DNA of 64,000 nucleotides from Strobilurus pachycystidiatus (GCA_019915135.1 JAHLMK010000004.1:2108001-2172000); one strand, 5' to 3'; counted from the stretch's first letter, positions 45,321 to 57,430 are shown. Numbers and translations: made by a program. Notes: generated from the letters alone by a model not told the origin.

Positions 45321-46018
45321 TCATGCCTTTGTCTTGACCGCCTTGCGGACAATATCCCTCCTCTGCTTCTTCAACAGCATCACCTCGAAGCGTCCAAAGT
45401 CGTTTAGCGAGCGCCTCTTCTCCAGAGCGGCGCGGCGGGTCGCCCATGAGCTCTTCTCCCACTTTGCGACGGTGGCCTCCTCCTCGAGCTGCTTTTTGAT
45501 GACGCCCGAGCCGGCAGCGCGGGGGAGTTTCGTCAGGGAGAGAGGGGTGAGGGTGAGGTGCTTGTAGGGGAAGGATTGCCGGGGGACATCGGTTGTGGGA
45601 CCGTCGATGATTGCCTGGATAATGCCATGAGTTGTCGAGCCTGTACGCATACGACGCCGCCACGCACCCGGTTGTGGTCGATGATCTCGGCAATGACAGC
45701 GATTTTCCCAGCGCTGGGTCCGGCCTTGAGGAGGACGACTGTTTCGCATATCAGCGAGAATTTCTTGCATCTGGAACCTGCAACGCACCGCGTCCGACCT
45801 CCACGAATCGCTTGAAGTTTGAGTCCTACGCCAAGAAGTTCAGTACACGCCCTGCGACAGAATGGAGGCGTTCCAGGTCGCCCGCCAAAATTTCCCCGAT
45901 CGTCATCCAACTTCCATCCGTCCCATCCAGCGTCCCTCCCGCTCCGTTCGTCGCCACATTTGTCCTGCGGTTTGGCGGCACTTCCTGGAACGCCCGAGCA
46001 GCAGCGACTCACCGACAT
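45321..46018 (-). CDS. RPL14: 60S ribosomal protein eL14
   Basis: Four exons: 46018-46013 (6 nt, ATGTCG), 45825-45789, 45738-45668 and 45614-45321. They total 408 nt, or 135 residues. The protein reads MSDSNFKRFVEVGRVVLLKA, then GPSAGKIAVIAEIIDHNRAI, then DGPTTDVPRQSFPYKHLTLT, KLPRAAGSGVIKKQLEEE and RRSLNDFGRFEVMLLKKQR. All are typical of eL14. The first intron (about 187 nt) is long for this genome, as often seen in ribosomal protein genes. The 6-nt first exon was found from the GTGAGT after ATGTCG and restores the expected N-terminus. Confidence 0.9.
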
Positions 46019-46364
46019 GGCTTTTTTGTCTTGAGGATGCGACCGGTGTGCTTGGGTGTCGGCGATGCAGCGTGTCCGAAAGTGGCAACTTGTTTGGCTG
46101 TGGCCTCGGAGCACTGCCACAAGCAAGGCCGCCACAATTCCGGAATCAGCGCTTGGACGTGCGGCTCTCGCGTAAGGACGGGCAAGGGAGGCAAAGGAGG
46201 GCATATACATGTATGGGGCTCGTTGATTATTAGATTCTTCTCTACGATATTGCTACGATTTACAGTCCATATCCCGAGATTAACAACCCACTTTCTATCC
46301 TCGCTGGCAATCAGCACGGTCTGCAGTTCTGTCAAGGGACGCGACGTACTAGGAAAAATCCACC

Positions 46365-47139
46365 TCACGGCCACGGGCTGGCGTATTTCGTGTCCAGTAT
46401 CCGTGGCACCTCGCCAGCGTACTCCACCGCGCACGCCTTTTCATTCAGGTCCATCTCCAGCGCATCCACGTCCTCGCACAGCACGAACAGGCCCGAGTCG
46501 TTCAGGCGGCGGATCGCCTCCTTGAACCATACCCGGCAATTGAAGACAGGCTCGTTGGCTCTGTCGCGGTCGGGCACCCTCATGGGGATCGGGCTCAGGT
46601 ACTCGTCCAGAATCTCGTAGTCCAAGCCCTCCATGATGTCGCCGATTTTGGTAAACGTCACGGATAAGAGGTCCTCGGGCCCCCGCCATGCAGTACACTC
46701 GTACGACGGGTCTTCGCTGTCGTCCGCGGGATGGAACTTGTATCCGTTCTCCTTGTCCTGTCATGGCGTGTTCGTCAGTATGTCTGGCTGGATTTCCTCG
46801 TCGACGTACCACGCAGACGTATATGATCCAATGGAAGAATCCTCTCTCCCTCGCCCTGGTCAAAGCCGCGTAGATAGAGTTCGTTTCGAGGATCCTCCTG
46901 CTGTCTGTGAATATAGCCCTACGAATATGCACCAAGGTACGTACATGTTTCTGGATCCCTTCCTGTTTTCCCGATGACTTGATGTTTGGTGGTTGCACAG
47001 ACGTTGCGCTTGAAGTTGTAGGAGCCGCGCCTAGAGCAGCGTAGACCAAAGGAAAGTTATAGACGGAGCTAGAAGGTTCAAGCATATGATCTGATGATGT
47101 CGGCAACGTCCACTGCATTATCATACATTTATCATACAT
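46365..47139 (-). CDS. DUF6914-like protein
   Basis: Two main exons separated by a small intron (donor GTACGT after FFHWIIYVCV near 46806; acceptor before DKENGYKFHPADD near 46757). Features are NSIYAALTRARERGFFHWII, GYKFHPADDSEDPSYECTAW, VTFTKIGDIMEG, VPDRDRANEPVFNCRVWFKE and ending YASPWP. The pattern HWxxxV...GxxFHA...W...D/NC..W(V/F)K.A is that of DUF6914, a basidiomycete family of unknown function. The N-terminus is uncertain: the frame is open to 47139, with another ATG at 47085. Confidence 0.55.
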
Positions 47140-47309
47140 GGAGTATTACGGTTCTCACTCCATTATTTTGTAAGGTACAACAAGTAGAGATATGCATATG
47201 TATAGTCCAAGTTTTGACGGAGATAGAATGAAACTTATCATAGAGGAATGGAGATCAAATCGCTGGCTCCGAGCTTAGCGTCGGGCAATAGTACCTGTGC
47301 GGTTCTACC

Positions 47310-47828
47310 CTAGCACAGACGCGTCAACCCAGTCTGTGGAGCAGGAAGAAAAGAACACACCATGTAATATTCCTCGATGGCCTGGTCTTCACCCTGTTTA
47401 CTGTTTCGCCTTCTTCTCAACGTCGAGTAGATAGCGATCGCCAATAGCAAGGTCGTTTCAATGGCAATCGTGACGTCCACGGCGACTTGAAAGCCCCCAC
47501 GGGATGCCTTATGACCCCGACTGGCCAATCCCAAGTCCAGCAGCCAAGCGCATACGAGGGCGTATGAGAGTATTATCCCCGACATGGACGAGTAGCCCAT
47601 CTCGGGTAACGGTGCTGCGTTGGTTCGTTCATGCGAGGTTCGGCGACTTTGCAGACACATTCGTGTTATGCATATGGCGTGGTGTGCCGCAGTGGCGAAG
47701 AGGAGAGTCCCAGAAATGACGGTGATCAACTGATCAACGGCGAGGATGGCGAAGACGAGAGGCAGAGGGGCACATAGAGAGGATATTGCGATGAGTATAG
47801 ATAAGGTGATGGTGAATCCCGCTTCCAT
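47310..47828 (-). CDS. Small four-pass membrane protein, hypothetical
   Basis: A 172-residue frame starting MEAGFTITLSILIAISSLCA at 47828. Four hydrophobic stretches are visible: residues about 5-30, 28-50 (LVFAILAVDQLITVISGTLLFAT), 83-103 (MSGIILSYALVCAWLLDLGLA) and 115-136 (VAVDVTIAIETTLLLAIAIY). They are followed by RRRRNSKQGEDQAIEEYYM. A GTGTGT donor after EEYYM may mean that a short last exon replaces the final residues. I do not recognise the family; it resembles the many small tetraspan proteins of Agaricomycetes. Confidence 0.55.
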   Translation of the reverse strand: MEAGFTITLSILIAISSLCAPLPLVFAILAVDQLITVISGTLLFATAAHHAICITRMCLQSRRTSHERTNAAPLPEMGYSSMSGIILSYALVCAWLLDLGLASRGHKASRGGFQVAVDVTIAIETTLLLAIAIYSTLRRRRNSKQGEDQAIEEYYMVCSFLPAPQTGLTRLC

Positions 47829-48428
47829 GGTGGATTAGAAGACCTTGCGACAGAGTCACTTCCAGGACCATTGGTGGCTTATATAGCGGAAAGGCCTTCT
47901 CGGCCATCACACCGCATAGCGAAGGTCAATATCGACACTGGCGTGACTGATCTATGTCGTCGCGGGGAATGGACGCACCCAAGAGGACGCCACCAACTTG
48001 CAGATCAAAGTGAATGAGTGATCGCTGACGTCCGTGAGGCAAGTGACACTGTGTAGAGTCGGGAATGCGACTTAGACATACTGTGGGACCATGTAGACCC
48101 TTGCATTCAATGCCACAGGCGCTCGAAGTACCGGCGAACAAATCGCTCGCAGAGACCGCAACGGGTAACTCAGCAGAAGTGAGCGCGTTCCTGCTCCATG
48201 CAATCGCCGAGTGAGTATATTGGCACGACGACGACAAGGCACAGTGATTGTCCAGTTCTGAGTTAGCATTGACTGATCAAGATGGCAGTTGGTTGGCAAG
48301 AAGGAACGGAACTTTCGGTGCGGTGCCAGGCCTATGCTTAATCTTATCGCCCACGTGCACCGTGCCGCCGAGAGAAAAAATGTTCGTGCCGAAACCCGAC
48401 GTTTCCTCTAACAGCTACACTACCACCA

Positions 48429-49552
48429 ATGGCAAGCGCAGAAGCATCCTCGTCCAAGTCTGTTATGCCCAGCCAGTCATGGCGGCACTTTGTTGCCGGA
48501 GGGTGCGCTCTCAGGTCTAAGCATTGCTTCCGCAGCTAATCCTTCGCAATAGACTTGGCGGGATGTGTGGGGCAATTGTCACCAGCCCATTCGACGTGGT
48601 CAAGACCCGGCTCCAGTCTGACTTGTTCCGCGTCAAACACGCAGCGGTCTCCGTACAGACTGGAGGTGCAGGTGTTCTAGTCGGCAGTGCACCAAAGCCC
48701 GGAGGATTGTTGTGGAACTTTGTGGAGACAGGGCATATTCTTCGGTACGCAATCAGCCTGCCTCCTTGGAACGCCAGCTGAACGCTAATACAGAGACATA
48801 TACCGCGACGAGTCACCGCGCGCGCTCTTCAAAGGTCTCGGACCAACGCTCGTCGGCGTCATTCCCGCGCGCTCGATCAACTTTTTCACATATGGCAACG
48901 GCAAGCAAATCATCGCGAACACCTTCAACGACGGCAAGGAGAACAGCTACGTTCACCTGTGCGCCGCTGCCTTTGCCGGTATCGTGACGGGTAGCGCGAC
49001 AAATCCCATATGGGTCGTCAAGACGCGTCTCCAGCTAAGCGCGGAGCACCAGCATCGTATGACCAGCGGTACTATGATCAAGCAAATCTTCCGGGAAGAG
49101 GGTATCAGAGGCTTTTACAAGGGTCTCAGCGCGAGCTATCTCGGGGTGACAGAGGGCACCATCCAATGGGTCCTCTATGAACGACTGAAGAAGTTGAGCG
49201 CCAGCACCGAAGGGCAGGGCGGCGTTATGGAATGGGTAGGCATGGTTGGCAGTGCAGGAACAGCCAAGTGTGTCGCCAGCTTGATCACCTACCCACACGA
49301 GGTCGGTCGCCGCGTTTTTCCACCTCTACTGCATGCTGAAATTACGCCTAGGTGATCCGGACTCGTCTGAGACAACCCAACATCAACGGCGTCAGGAAGT
49401 ACACTGGCCTACTGCAAACCCTGCAACTTGTCCTCAAGGAGGAGGGTGCAGCATCCATGTACGGCGGTCTCAGTGCTCATCTGATGCGTGTGGTGCCAAA
49501 CGCTATCGTCATGTACTCCATATACGAAGGTGTTCTGCGCTGGGGGCGGTAG
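48429..49552 (+). CDS. RIM2: Mitochondrial pyrimidine nucleotide carrier, RIM2 type
   Basis: Exons 48429-48502, 48553-48744, 48794-49301 and 49352-49552. It starts MASAEASSSKSVMPSQSWRH, then FVAGGLGGMCGAIVTSPFDV. Three carrier signatures are present: SPFDVVKTRLQ, NPIWVVKTRLQ and YPHEVIRTRLRQ. GLGPTLVGVIPARSINFFTY, RGFYKGLSASYLGVTEGTIQW and MYGGLSAHLMRVVPNAIVMY are also seen. These match the Rim2/SLC25A33-36 group, which exchanges pyrimidine (deoxy)nucleotides across the inner mitochondrial membrane. The extended first matrix loop (ALFRVKHAAVSVQTGG-type insertion) is typical of this subgroup. Confidence 0.9.
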
Positions 49553-50388
49553 TGGGCACGTCGCACGTCTATTTATTCGGCCTTGCGCTCAAGGAAAAGT
49601 ACACACGTTACACATCTTGCAGTACATTAATGTTGGGCCCGCCACTCCTCTTATCATCTCTCGTTTATCTTACAGGTTAATATTGCATAGATCCCATGTA
49701 TTCTAGTCGCTATCATTGCAGCACGAAACTTCTCAACCGGAAGCCATCCTCTGTCATGTTCAAAAAGTACATCCTCTTTGGAGATGCCTTCTCGTCGAGT
49801 GGTATCCAGCGACCAAGACTGCGGCTATTGAAAGCACTTCCCTCGAAGTTATGTTCCAAGATATGGCTCATCTAGAGGAATCGGGCTCACGACATACATT
49901 TTGGACTCGCATGATTGGTCCGGTGGTCAAATTTCTGTACAGTCGAGCAGTCCACCTGATCTCACAGTAGGGGAATGAAACTCGGCACTTACATTCGTGG
50001 CGCACCTCCAACCGTCCCACCAAAATGCTGGTCTCGCCACAACGATGATATCGACGGTATGGGAAAGTTTTAAAGCTGAACAGAATTCGCTCCGAGCCTG
50101 TACCACGTTGATATTGTCGAAAATATCAATCTGTTGACCTCCATTCGAAGCTCAGACTGAGAAACAGTTTGTAGCCAATATGATTGCTATGGACTGGTAC
50201 GTCGTTGGGACACAAGGGTACATGTTTAAAGCAAAAGCAAGAGAAGAAACTCTGCACGATAGCAGAAATTGGCAACATGAACAGCAATCCAGGATAGCAA
50301 GACTCATAAATACAGGTAAGATTGAGATTCGAATTCCGCTTTGGGGGCTAGATGTTCCAGTTCAGCGTCGCCTGCGTGAGCGTGCTCT
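49553..50388. other. Intergenic, no gene recognised
   Basis: Frames at about 49716-49970 and 50180-50443 (+) have no motif. Nothing else was seen. Confidence 0.35.
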
Positions 50389-50778
50389 TCTAAGCCAGTG
50401 CACTCATGTTCCCAGCGGCGGGCAGCAAGACCATGGAGCGTAGAGTGTACGAACTTTCGTCATCCCACTGGTGATACGCGTCCTTGTAGGAAGACGACTG
50501 CGTAGCACCAGGGTGCCAGTACTAGTATCGTATAATCCAGGGCCACCGTAGACACTACTGCTCGAGGACGAGCTCGAAGGAAGTGGCCTGATGTACTGGC
50601 CTGGGGGAATGAAGAAGCAGCATAGCCCCATTGCGGGTCCTGCGCCTCCGAAGGGTAGGCTTAGCCTTGAGTCTCAAGTTGAGAGGGATAGAATTTATGG
50701 AAGCCGAAGGGTAGGCTTGTGTGGTGAGACTGATGGTCGCGAGTGGGTGCGAGTCCGTAATTGGGAGACGCTAAGTAA
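50389..50778 (-). other. Possible extra coding exons, unresolved
   Basis: The minus strand holds coding-looking pieces in different frames: AYPSEAQDPQWGYAASSFPQ near 50600-50670, SSVYGGPGLYDTSTGT near 50510-50550, and GATQSSSYKDAYHQWDDESS ending MVLLPAAGNMSALA at about 50389-50510. They could be exons of a gene overlapping or following the hypothetical gene at 50779. No intron set of normal length joined them, so no CDS is called. Confidence 0.3.
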
Positions 50779-51582
50779 TTAGAGAATTGGCCCAGAGACA
50801 GACGTATAGTCTGGAGGTCCAGGAGGAGCAGAAGTACCGTCACCAGGATTATCCAGGATGACACCGCTCGGTCGACAGTTCATGTCGCGGAGCCTGACCT
50901 AGACAGAGTGAGCTTCGACATCAACTAAGGCCGCAGGACTCGCAGATACCTTGACAATGGCTGCCTCGTCTCTAGGTGTCATAGGCGTCGTGACTGCGGA
51001 GGCAGTCCAGGTCTCAAAACGCACTGCCTAGCATCAGACACTGGCAGTTATAATCATAAATTGACCAGGGCACATACTACCCAACTTGACAAGAGCTAGC
51101 ATTTTACTGTCAGATGCAAGTTCCTCCAACGCCCATCGTCGCTTGAAAGGCTTTCGTGAATGAATTGTTGTTGAACCAGATTTGGGTCATGAGGCGTAGA
51201 CAGGTATTTAGCATCAGCAATCGATGCGAGTCTGCTTCGGTCGACCTCGACACACGCCTTGAGATATGCACTCGCCTCGGTCTTCCAGTCCGGGCGCCCA
51301 TTAGGATCAAATGTTATCTGGACACTCTTCAGAGGCCGATAAACGAGAAAAGTGCGGTCAAATGGACAATCGTCGAGGTATTCCAGAGCAGCGGTGACAT
51401 AGGTAGCAGCGGATAGAGTGCCGACCGAGATGAGGAGGGACAGTTGGAGGTTCTGCGTCGCCAGTTCGTTTCCTCGGAAACTCCTTCAGCTCGGGTTGGC
51501 CGGGAGTTCTGGAGGCTCGAAGTTTTGAGGCAGACGACAAGCCGATCTCAGTAGCTGATCGGCATTGGAGGGGTGCAGCATG
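50779..51582 (-). CDS. Hypothetical spliced protein
   Basis: It starts MLHPSNADQLLRSACRLPQN at 51582. An exon then reads LATQNLQLSLLISVGTLSAA, EYLDDCPFDRTFLVYRPLKS and VQITFDPNGRPDWKTEASAY down to a GTAAAA donor near 51115. Next exons are AVRFETWTASAVTTPMTPRD, then VRLRDMNCRPSGVILDNPGD, ending SVSGPIL and a TAA at 50779. The join between the first piece (which meets a stop after LPANPS) and the second needs an intron near 51490 that I could not fix. The family is unknown. A broken copy of its central part lies at 40390-40565. Only 60 bp separate it from the divergent TMA46 gene, so the two may share a promoter. Confidence 0.5.
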
Positions 51583-51642
51583 ACGTAATCATCTTGCCTC
51601 CCACTTCCATCTCTCTGCGCAACCGCCTTTCTAGTGTCCACG

Positions 51643-53101
51643 ATGCCTCCTAAAAAGCAGCCACCTAGCGGTTCGGCCAACAAAGTCAAGGATGACAAGG
51701 TGACTCTGTCCGTGGCCTTGCCCAACCACGCTAATAGGTTAAGATCCGCAGACTTTTGGAATGAAAAATGTTAGCAGCTAAACCTCCCAACGCCCCTGGC
51801 GATCCTAACGCTGCCTTTGCAGAAAAACAAGTCTGCGAGAGTCCAGAAAGAGGTAGCGCGTATCCAGCAGCAATCCGCCACGGCAGGCAAGTCTCGTGCT
51901 GCCCTCGAAAAGGACAAGGAGAAAGCCCTGCGCGAGAAGGAGAAACTGGATGCAGAGAAGAGGAAGAAGGAGGAAGCCGAGTTTTTCAAGCCCGTGCAGT
52001 CGCAGAAGGTGCCCTTTGGTGTCGATCCGAAGACGGTACTGTGTGTGTACTACAAGACGGGGACGTGCGACAAGGGCAACAAGTGCAAGTTCAGTCATGA
52101 CATGAATGTTGGGAGGAAGGTGGAGAAGAAGAATTTGTACGAAGATTCGAGAGAGGAGAAGCTGAAGGGTGCGTGTTCTGCTTTTCTTGCTGTATACGTG
52201 GGCTGATCTCGTTGATGTAGATACCATGGACTCGTGGGACGACGAAAAATTGGCGCAGGTCGTCCTGTCGAAAGCCGGTAATCCGAAGACCACCACTGAT
52301 GTGCGCCAATGCATCAAACTGTTCAGCTTTGAGCTCACACTGCTTCCTTTAGATCGTGTGTAAACACTTCATTGAAGCAATCGAAAGCGAAAAGTGCGAC
52401 GAAATCCTCTGAAGGAGAGCTCGACGATCTGACGATCTTTAGGTTCGGTTGGTTCTGGGAATGTGCCAGCGGGGACAAGTGCATGTACCGACACGCACTA
52501 CCGGCGGGCTTCATGCTCAAATCCCAGAGGAAAGCAGCGGAGGCCGCCGCCAAAGCTAACACCATCTCGCTTGAAGAGTTCCTGGAAGTCGAGGTTTGTC
52601 TCTTCACCAAGGCAACCGTGTACACACATAACTCGGTCTACAGCGACATAAATTGGGCACCAACCTCACGCCTGTAACCCCGGAAACTTTTGCGCATTGG
52701 AAGAAGACACGAATGGACAAGAAGGAAGCTGAGCAGGACGCTCTTCGCAAAGCCAAGGATACCCAAAACGCGGCTGGCAAGAACTCTGGCATGAGTGGAC
52801 GTGATCTCGTAAGTGTACATCTTCATACTCAAGTTTGCAAGGTACTGAGCGTGTCATACAGTTCCAATACAACCCCGAGTGGTTTATCGACGAGGACGAC
52901 GAAGCTGATGACGACGATTGGGAGTTCGAGAAATACCGGAGAGAGAAGGCTGAGGCCGACGCGATGGAGGAAGGATTCGACTATGAGAAGCATACACAGG
53001 ATTACGCGAAATCGCCAGGTGCAGAGGATCCGGATGTCCCACCAGACTCGGAGGCGGAACCGGAACCGGAGGCTAGTGGGAGTGGTAGTAGCAGCCAGTG
53101 A
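51643..53101 (+). CDS. TMA46: Tma46/ZC3H15-like CCCH zinc-finger protein (DRG1 partner)
   Basis: It starts [19 protein letters not shown], then an 18-nt exon (TFGMKN, about 51754-51771), then [21 protein letters not shown] lysine/glutamate-rich helix ([20 protein letters not shown]) precedes CCCH finger 1 ([20 protein letters not shown]-x7-C-x5-C-x3-H) and finger 2 ([30 protein letters not shown]). [39 protein letters not shown] and the acidic tail with [20 protein letters not shown] are hallmarks of the DRG-family-regulatory protein 1 group. The protein binds the GTPase Rbg1/DRG1 and associates with ribosomes. Confidence 0.92.
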
Positions 53102-53504
53102 AACGTTCAACGTAACACCAAAGTATACATTTCGAATGAAGAGTGCGCCTACGTGTACTGTGCAGCGTGCACAGATTGGTAGGTATGCCAAGAGGGTGAT
53201 TCATAGCGACTGCCCGCTCAGCGCTCAATGACAGTCTTTTGGGAGATGTATGTACTATGCGCAAAAATTCCCATACGACGTTCAGTTTTCCTCGATTCGT
53301 CATCGCTCAATCGCGTTCTTCGAGATGATCCCTCGGTAAGTATATGAGACTATCTGTAGCCCAATCTTGTCCCTGACAACGTTGTCTTCGACAGTTGAAC
53401 TTGAAGTCGTGCAGGTAGTGCTGAGCCAATCAGCTGTCCCATATTTGGCCGGGGTAGGCCGGCGTAACCCGGAAACTGTCTGTTCCTTTCCTCCTCCAAC
53501 GGCA
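53102..53504. other. Intergenic
   Basis: Short region between TMA46 and QCR2. No feature was recognised; it probably holds the QCR2 promoter. Confidence 0.4.
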
Positions 53505-54894
53505 ATGCTTGCCTTCAAGTCGTCGACACGCAATGCGCACCGCATAGCGCGCACCTTTGCCACCGTGGTCGACAGTGCCGGCTACAAGGTCGCTTCGGTT
53601 GACGCCAACCAGCCCACGTCGTCTGTTACTTTCCTGGTCAAGGGCGGACCCCGATTCGAATCCAAAGCCGGTGTTGCCCATGCTCTCAAAAACTTTGCTT
53701 TCAAGGTCTGTTGCCCGTCCTTGCCGTCGTCCACGACTAAATAGCGTGGTAGAGCACCAAATCCCGCTCGGCTTTGGGCAGCATCCGCGAAAGTGAACTG
53801 TACGGTGGTGTGCTGTCCGCGTCCTTGACCCGCGAGCACCTTGCCCTGACTGCCGAATTCCTCCGTGGCGATGAGTGCGTATCTCCTTGACCTGAAAACC
53901 GCCCTCTCATTGTCCACAGGGAGTTTTTCGTCAAACTTCTTACCGAATTTGTGCAGACTGCTAAATACAGCCGCTACGAGTACGAAGAAAGCGTCGCACC
54001 TACCGTCGAGAGTGAGACCGCCCAAGCCTCCCTGGACCCCGCAGTGACCGCCGTCGATCGCGCCCACGCTATTGCCTTCCGCAACGGTCTCGGCGCGTCC
54101 CTCTTCGCCAACCATCATGTCACTGTCGGTGATGTTTCCGAATTTGCCAAGAGCGCCTTTGGAGATATCGCTGTTCTCGGTACAGGCATCGACCAGTCTG
54201 TCCTTTCCGAGCTCGTCAAGAAATTCAGCACCAGCCAGGCAGCCACCTCCTCCTCTTCCTCCCCTGCCTCGAAATACTATGGTGGTGAAACTCGTGTTTC
54301 TGCACATGGTGTTCCGACGGTGTTCATAGGTTATGGCGCTACTGGTGCCAGCAGTCACGATATTGCTGCTTTGAACGCGTTCCTCTCGCCTACCCCCTCC
54401 ATCAAGTGGTCGAATGGTGTTTCTCCCATTACCGCCTCCATTCCCTCCGGCACCAGCGTCAAGACCGTCTATCTCCCTTACTCTGATGCGACCTTATTCG
54501 GTTTCCTTGTCCAAGGACAGGACGTGAAGGCCGCCGGTTCCGCTGTCGTTTCTGCCTTGAAGGCTGCCGCGAAGGGATTGTCGAGCGAAGACTTCACCAA
54601 GGCTTCGGCCAAGGCCAAATTCACCACTGCCTCCGCCATAGAAAGCAGGGATGGACTGGTCAACCTTTTGGGATCAAAGGTACATGGTTACAACTTGTAC
54701 GGGTCGTGTTTCTAATTCTGTTGCAGGTTCTGTTGGGATCGGACGCGTCTGTTGAAGCTCTGATCAAGCCATTTGACGCTGTCACCAGCGCATCTGTCTC
54801 TAAAGCGGCCTCTGCTCTAATTGTGTCGAAGCCTACCTTCGTCGCAGTCGGTGACATTGGCTCCCTTCCTTACGTTGATGAGCTCGGTCTATAA
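53505..54894 (+). CDS. QCR2: Ubiquinol-cytochrome c reductase core subunit 2
   Basis: Exons 53505-53705, 53753-53874, 53920-54679 and 54727-54894. A mitochondrial presequence-like start MLAFKSSTRNAHRIARTFAT is followed by VTFLVKGGPRFESKAGVAHA, LKNFAFKSTKSRSALGSIRE, LYGGVLSASLTREHLALTAE and FLRGDEEFFVKLLTEFVQTA. Later parts are GETRVSAHGVPTVFIGYGAT and FTKASAKAKFTTASAIESRD, ending SKPTFVAVGDIGSLPYVDEL. This is the Core 2 subunit of complex III, an M16 peptidase fold without the zinc-binding HxxEH. It is consistent in length with fungal Qcr2. Confidence 0.93.
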
Positions 54895-55797
54895 TGTAAT
54901 AGATTAATGGTAGGATGGGGGCGCCACCTGCCCCGAGAATGCAAAAACCTATTCTTTCATTCTAATCGTGGTCTGTTGTGATTCCTGAATGTATGATCAC
55001 ATCAGGTGCATGCGATGCGCTGCGTGGCGGGCGCAGGTTGACCATGTCTGCCGTCAAACATCCCCTCGAGCAACCCTCGAGTCTCGGTCCTCTTCGACAT
55101 CGGCCATGGCCGTAGCGTTTCCGAAACCGTTTAGGCCGTATCTTCCCGGTCATATGCCGGTCATATGCTGTCATCACAATACTCACATCATTTTCTTGTG
55201 CCTTGGGACTGGTATCCCCCAGGTAAGTTAAGTAGTCTGTCGGTGATGACCTTTCCAGCCAAGCCAAAGATTGTCAAGGCTACCGTAGGGATCATCGATT
55301 GAAAATTGCGTCTCTGTCAGTGTTCCAGTCTCTAGCGAAGTCAGCTGCCTATGTTGACTCGATGCTGAGTGTTTTACTTCACTTGTCTATTCCCGCCTGA
55401 CCTTTACAGTTCCTGTGTAAATCCGACCGGTGACCCACCCTCATTGGAACATCGCAGCTCTTCTCAAGGGCGAGGAGCTGACGGGCCGCTTTAGATCGAC
55501 GGTGATATGTCAGAAGCTGCTCTTAACACTGACGGGTTGAAACCGTTATAATTTATTTGCAGCCTTTTTTCCTGATGTGGGTCCGGTCCCTAGCCGCAAG
55601 AGATCACCAGGTGGTCCTGTGGCGGACACCCCGCTCCTACTGACCTGCAATTCTCATTCCACCTACGCGGTCCGGGCGCGGTTGAATGCCGACGTGACCA
55701 TGGACACACGACTCTTTCTGTGTAAATTTCGGATTTTCTGGTCCAACAGGGGTACTTAAGTCGTGTAGGTTTTCGTGAACTCGCTAACCATCCGACA
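54895..55797. other. Intergenic upstream of the GH43 cluster
   Basis: No gene was recognised in 0.9 kb. A TTAAGT/TACTTAAG stretch near 55754 may be part of the core promoter of the first GH43 gene; the start codon follows about 40 bp later. Confidence 0.35.
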
Positions 55798-57430
55798 TGA
55801 AGATCATCGTCGCATTTTTTCTGTGCTTCATCGCGCTCTGTAAGGCGACAGTTGGTCCCGGTACTGTCACCGGTAACACTGCCGTCCACGATCCTACGAT
55901 TTGCAAGAACAGTGCCGGTCTCTACTTCGTGTTTTGTGCGTGTATTCGGCTGTCAAAATACGCAAGAGACGATCTAACGGTGTTTGCAGCGACTGGCGTC
56001 GGGATAGAGATTCGTACATCTCCGGACAGAATCGCCTGGACCTATCAGGGACTCGTTTGGCCCAGCGGTGCTAGCTGGACAAACACATACACTGGAACGA
56101 CTAATGGGTAATCCGATACTCGAGCGCTTGCTTCTAGTCTAATGCGTTTATCAGAAACTTGTGGGCCCCGGACTGTTATTACGACGGAAGTACCTTTCAT
56201 GTAAGATATCTCTCAGTCGTTGCCACGGTGCGACGCTCATGTCAAACATCTAGTTGTACTACTCTGCATCTAGCTTCGGCTCTTCTGTCGTAAGTCAGAT
56301 AGCCTACACCGGCTTAGAGACTGAAGGCTGACGGAACATGCAGTCGGCCATCTTCCTCGCTACGTCCTCCACAGGACTTCCAGGTATGCCCTAGGGTCGA
56401 TGTCATATCATATGTAGTCCTCAATTCAATCTCCAGGATCTTTCACCAACAAGGGTCTTGTGACCTCCACTACGGCCTCAAGTACTTACAATGTACGTCT
56501 CGTTTCTACAATTTCTCACTTCCTCGACTGACGCAATTTCAGGCTATCGATCCCAAGTAAGCTCAACCAAGCCAGAATCGTCTTGTCCTGCTAATGGTCG
56601 ATTCGTTTAGCCTTCTCGTCGGTATGTCCTCTCCGACGGGAACATCATTCCCTTGCTGACTTGAACCAGATGGTTCTAACTGGTATCTGTCGTATGGTAG
56701 CTTCTGGAGTGGCATCAAAGTGCAAACGTCGGTGATTTCAATGCGTACACCTGATGTATGCTGATATTTTTGAAGCGCCTCCACCTCGACCGGGCTGCCC
56801 ACCGGTTCCGTGATCTCCGTAGCTGAACGCTTCGTCAACAGCGACGCCATCGAAGGCAGTGTCATCTACAAATACGGAAGCTATTACTACCTCTTCACGT
56901 CTTGGGACTTGTGCTGTCAAGGTACCTCGTCGACATACAACATACGTGTGGGGAGATCGACATCGTGTGTAGACTTTTGCTGCCTGAAACGTTATAACTG
57001 ACCGCAAATACAGTCCCACCTCGGGCTACGTGGACGCCAGCGGCGTCTCGCTTCTGAGTGGTGGTGGTACTTTGGTACTAGGGACCCACGACTCCGTATG
57101 TTCTCTTCTCTTGTGGCTGCCATGGAGGCATGTTGAACTTGTGTATCTAGATCATCGGACCGGGTGGCCAAGATATCATGACTGATTCCGACGGGCCTAT
57201 CATAGTCTATCGTAAGTTCTTTCCTGCTATATCACCGGCTCAACGCTAACGGATCGTCAGATTACTATACTTCCTCTGGGAGCTGGGTGAGTGTGCTGTG
57301 CCCGTTGCTTGTTGATACTCATATGTGCAGCTCGGAATCAACCGTCTTGACTTCTCCAGTGGCTGGCCGGTAAGTTGAATCCATCTTTATCATTACATTT
57401 CTGATATACGAACGTTAGGTCGTCGCGTAA
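55798..57430 (+). CDS. GH43 endo-1,5-alpha-L-arabinanase, copy 1
   Basis: Secreted enzyme with signal peptide [17 protein letters not shown]. It is spread over many small exons: [138 protein letters not shown], ending FSSGWPVVA. GH43 five-bladed-propeller catalytic acids fit D in VHDPT (base), D in WAPDCYYD or AIDPN (pKa/orientation) and E in AIEGS (acid). One exon is only 11 nt (56611-56621). The family cuts arabinan side chains of pectin. The stop at 57430 lies 27 bp from the convergent dehydrogenase stop. Confidence 0.85.

Noticed and set aside
45632..46525. Plus-strand 297-residue frame across eL14
   Set aside because: It is antisense to the eL14 exons and first intron; the minus strand encodes a complete ribosomal protein.
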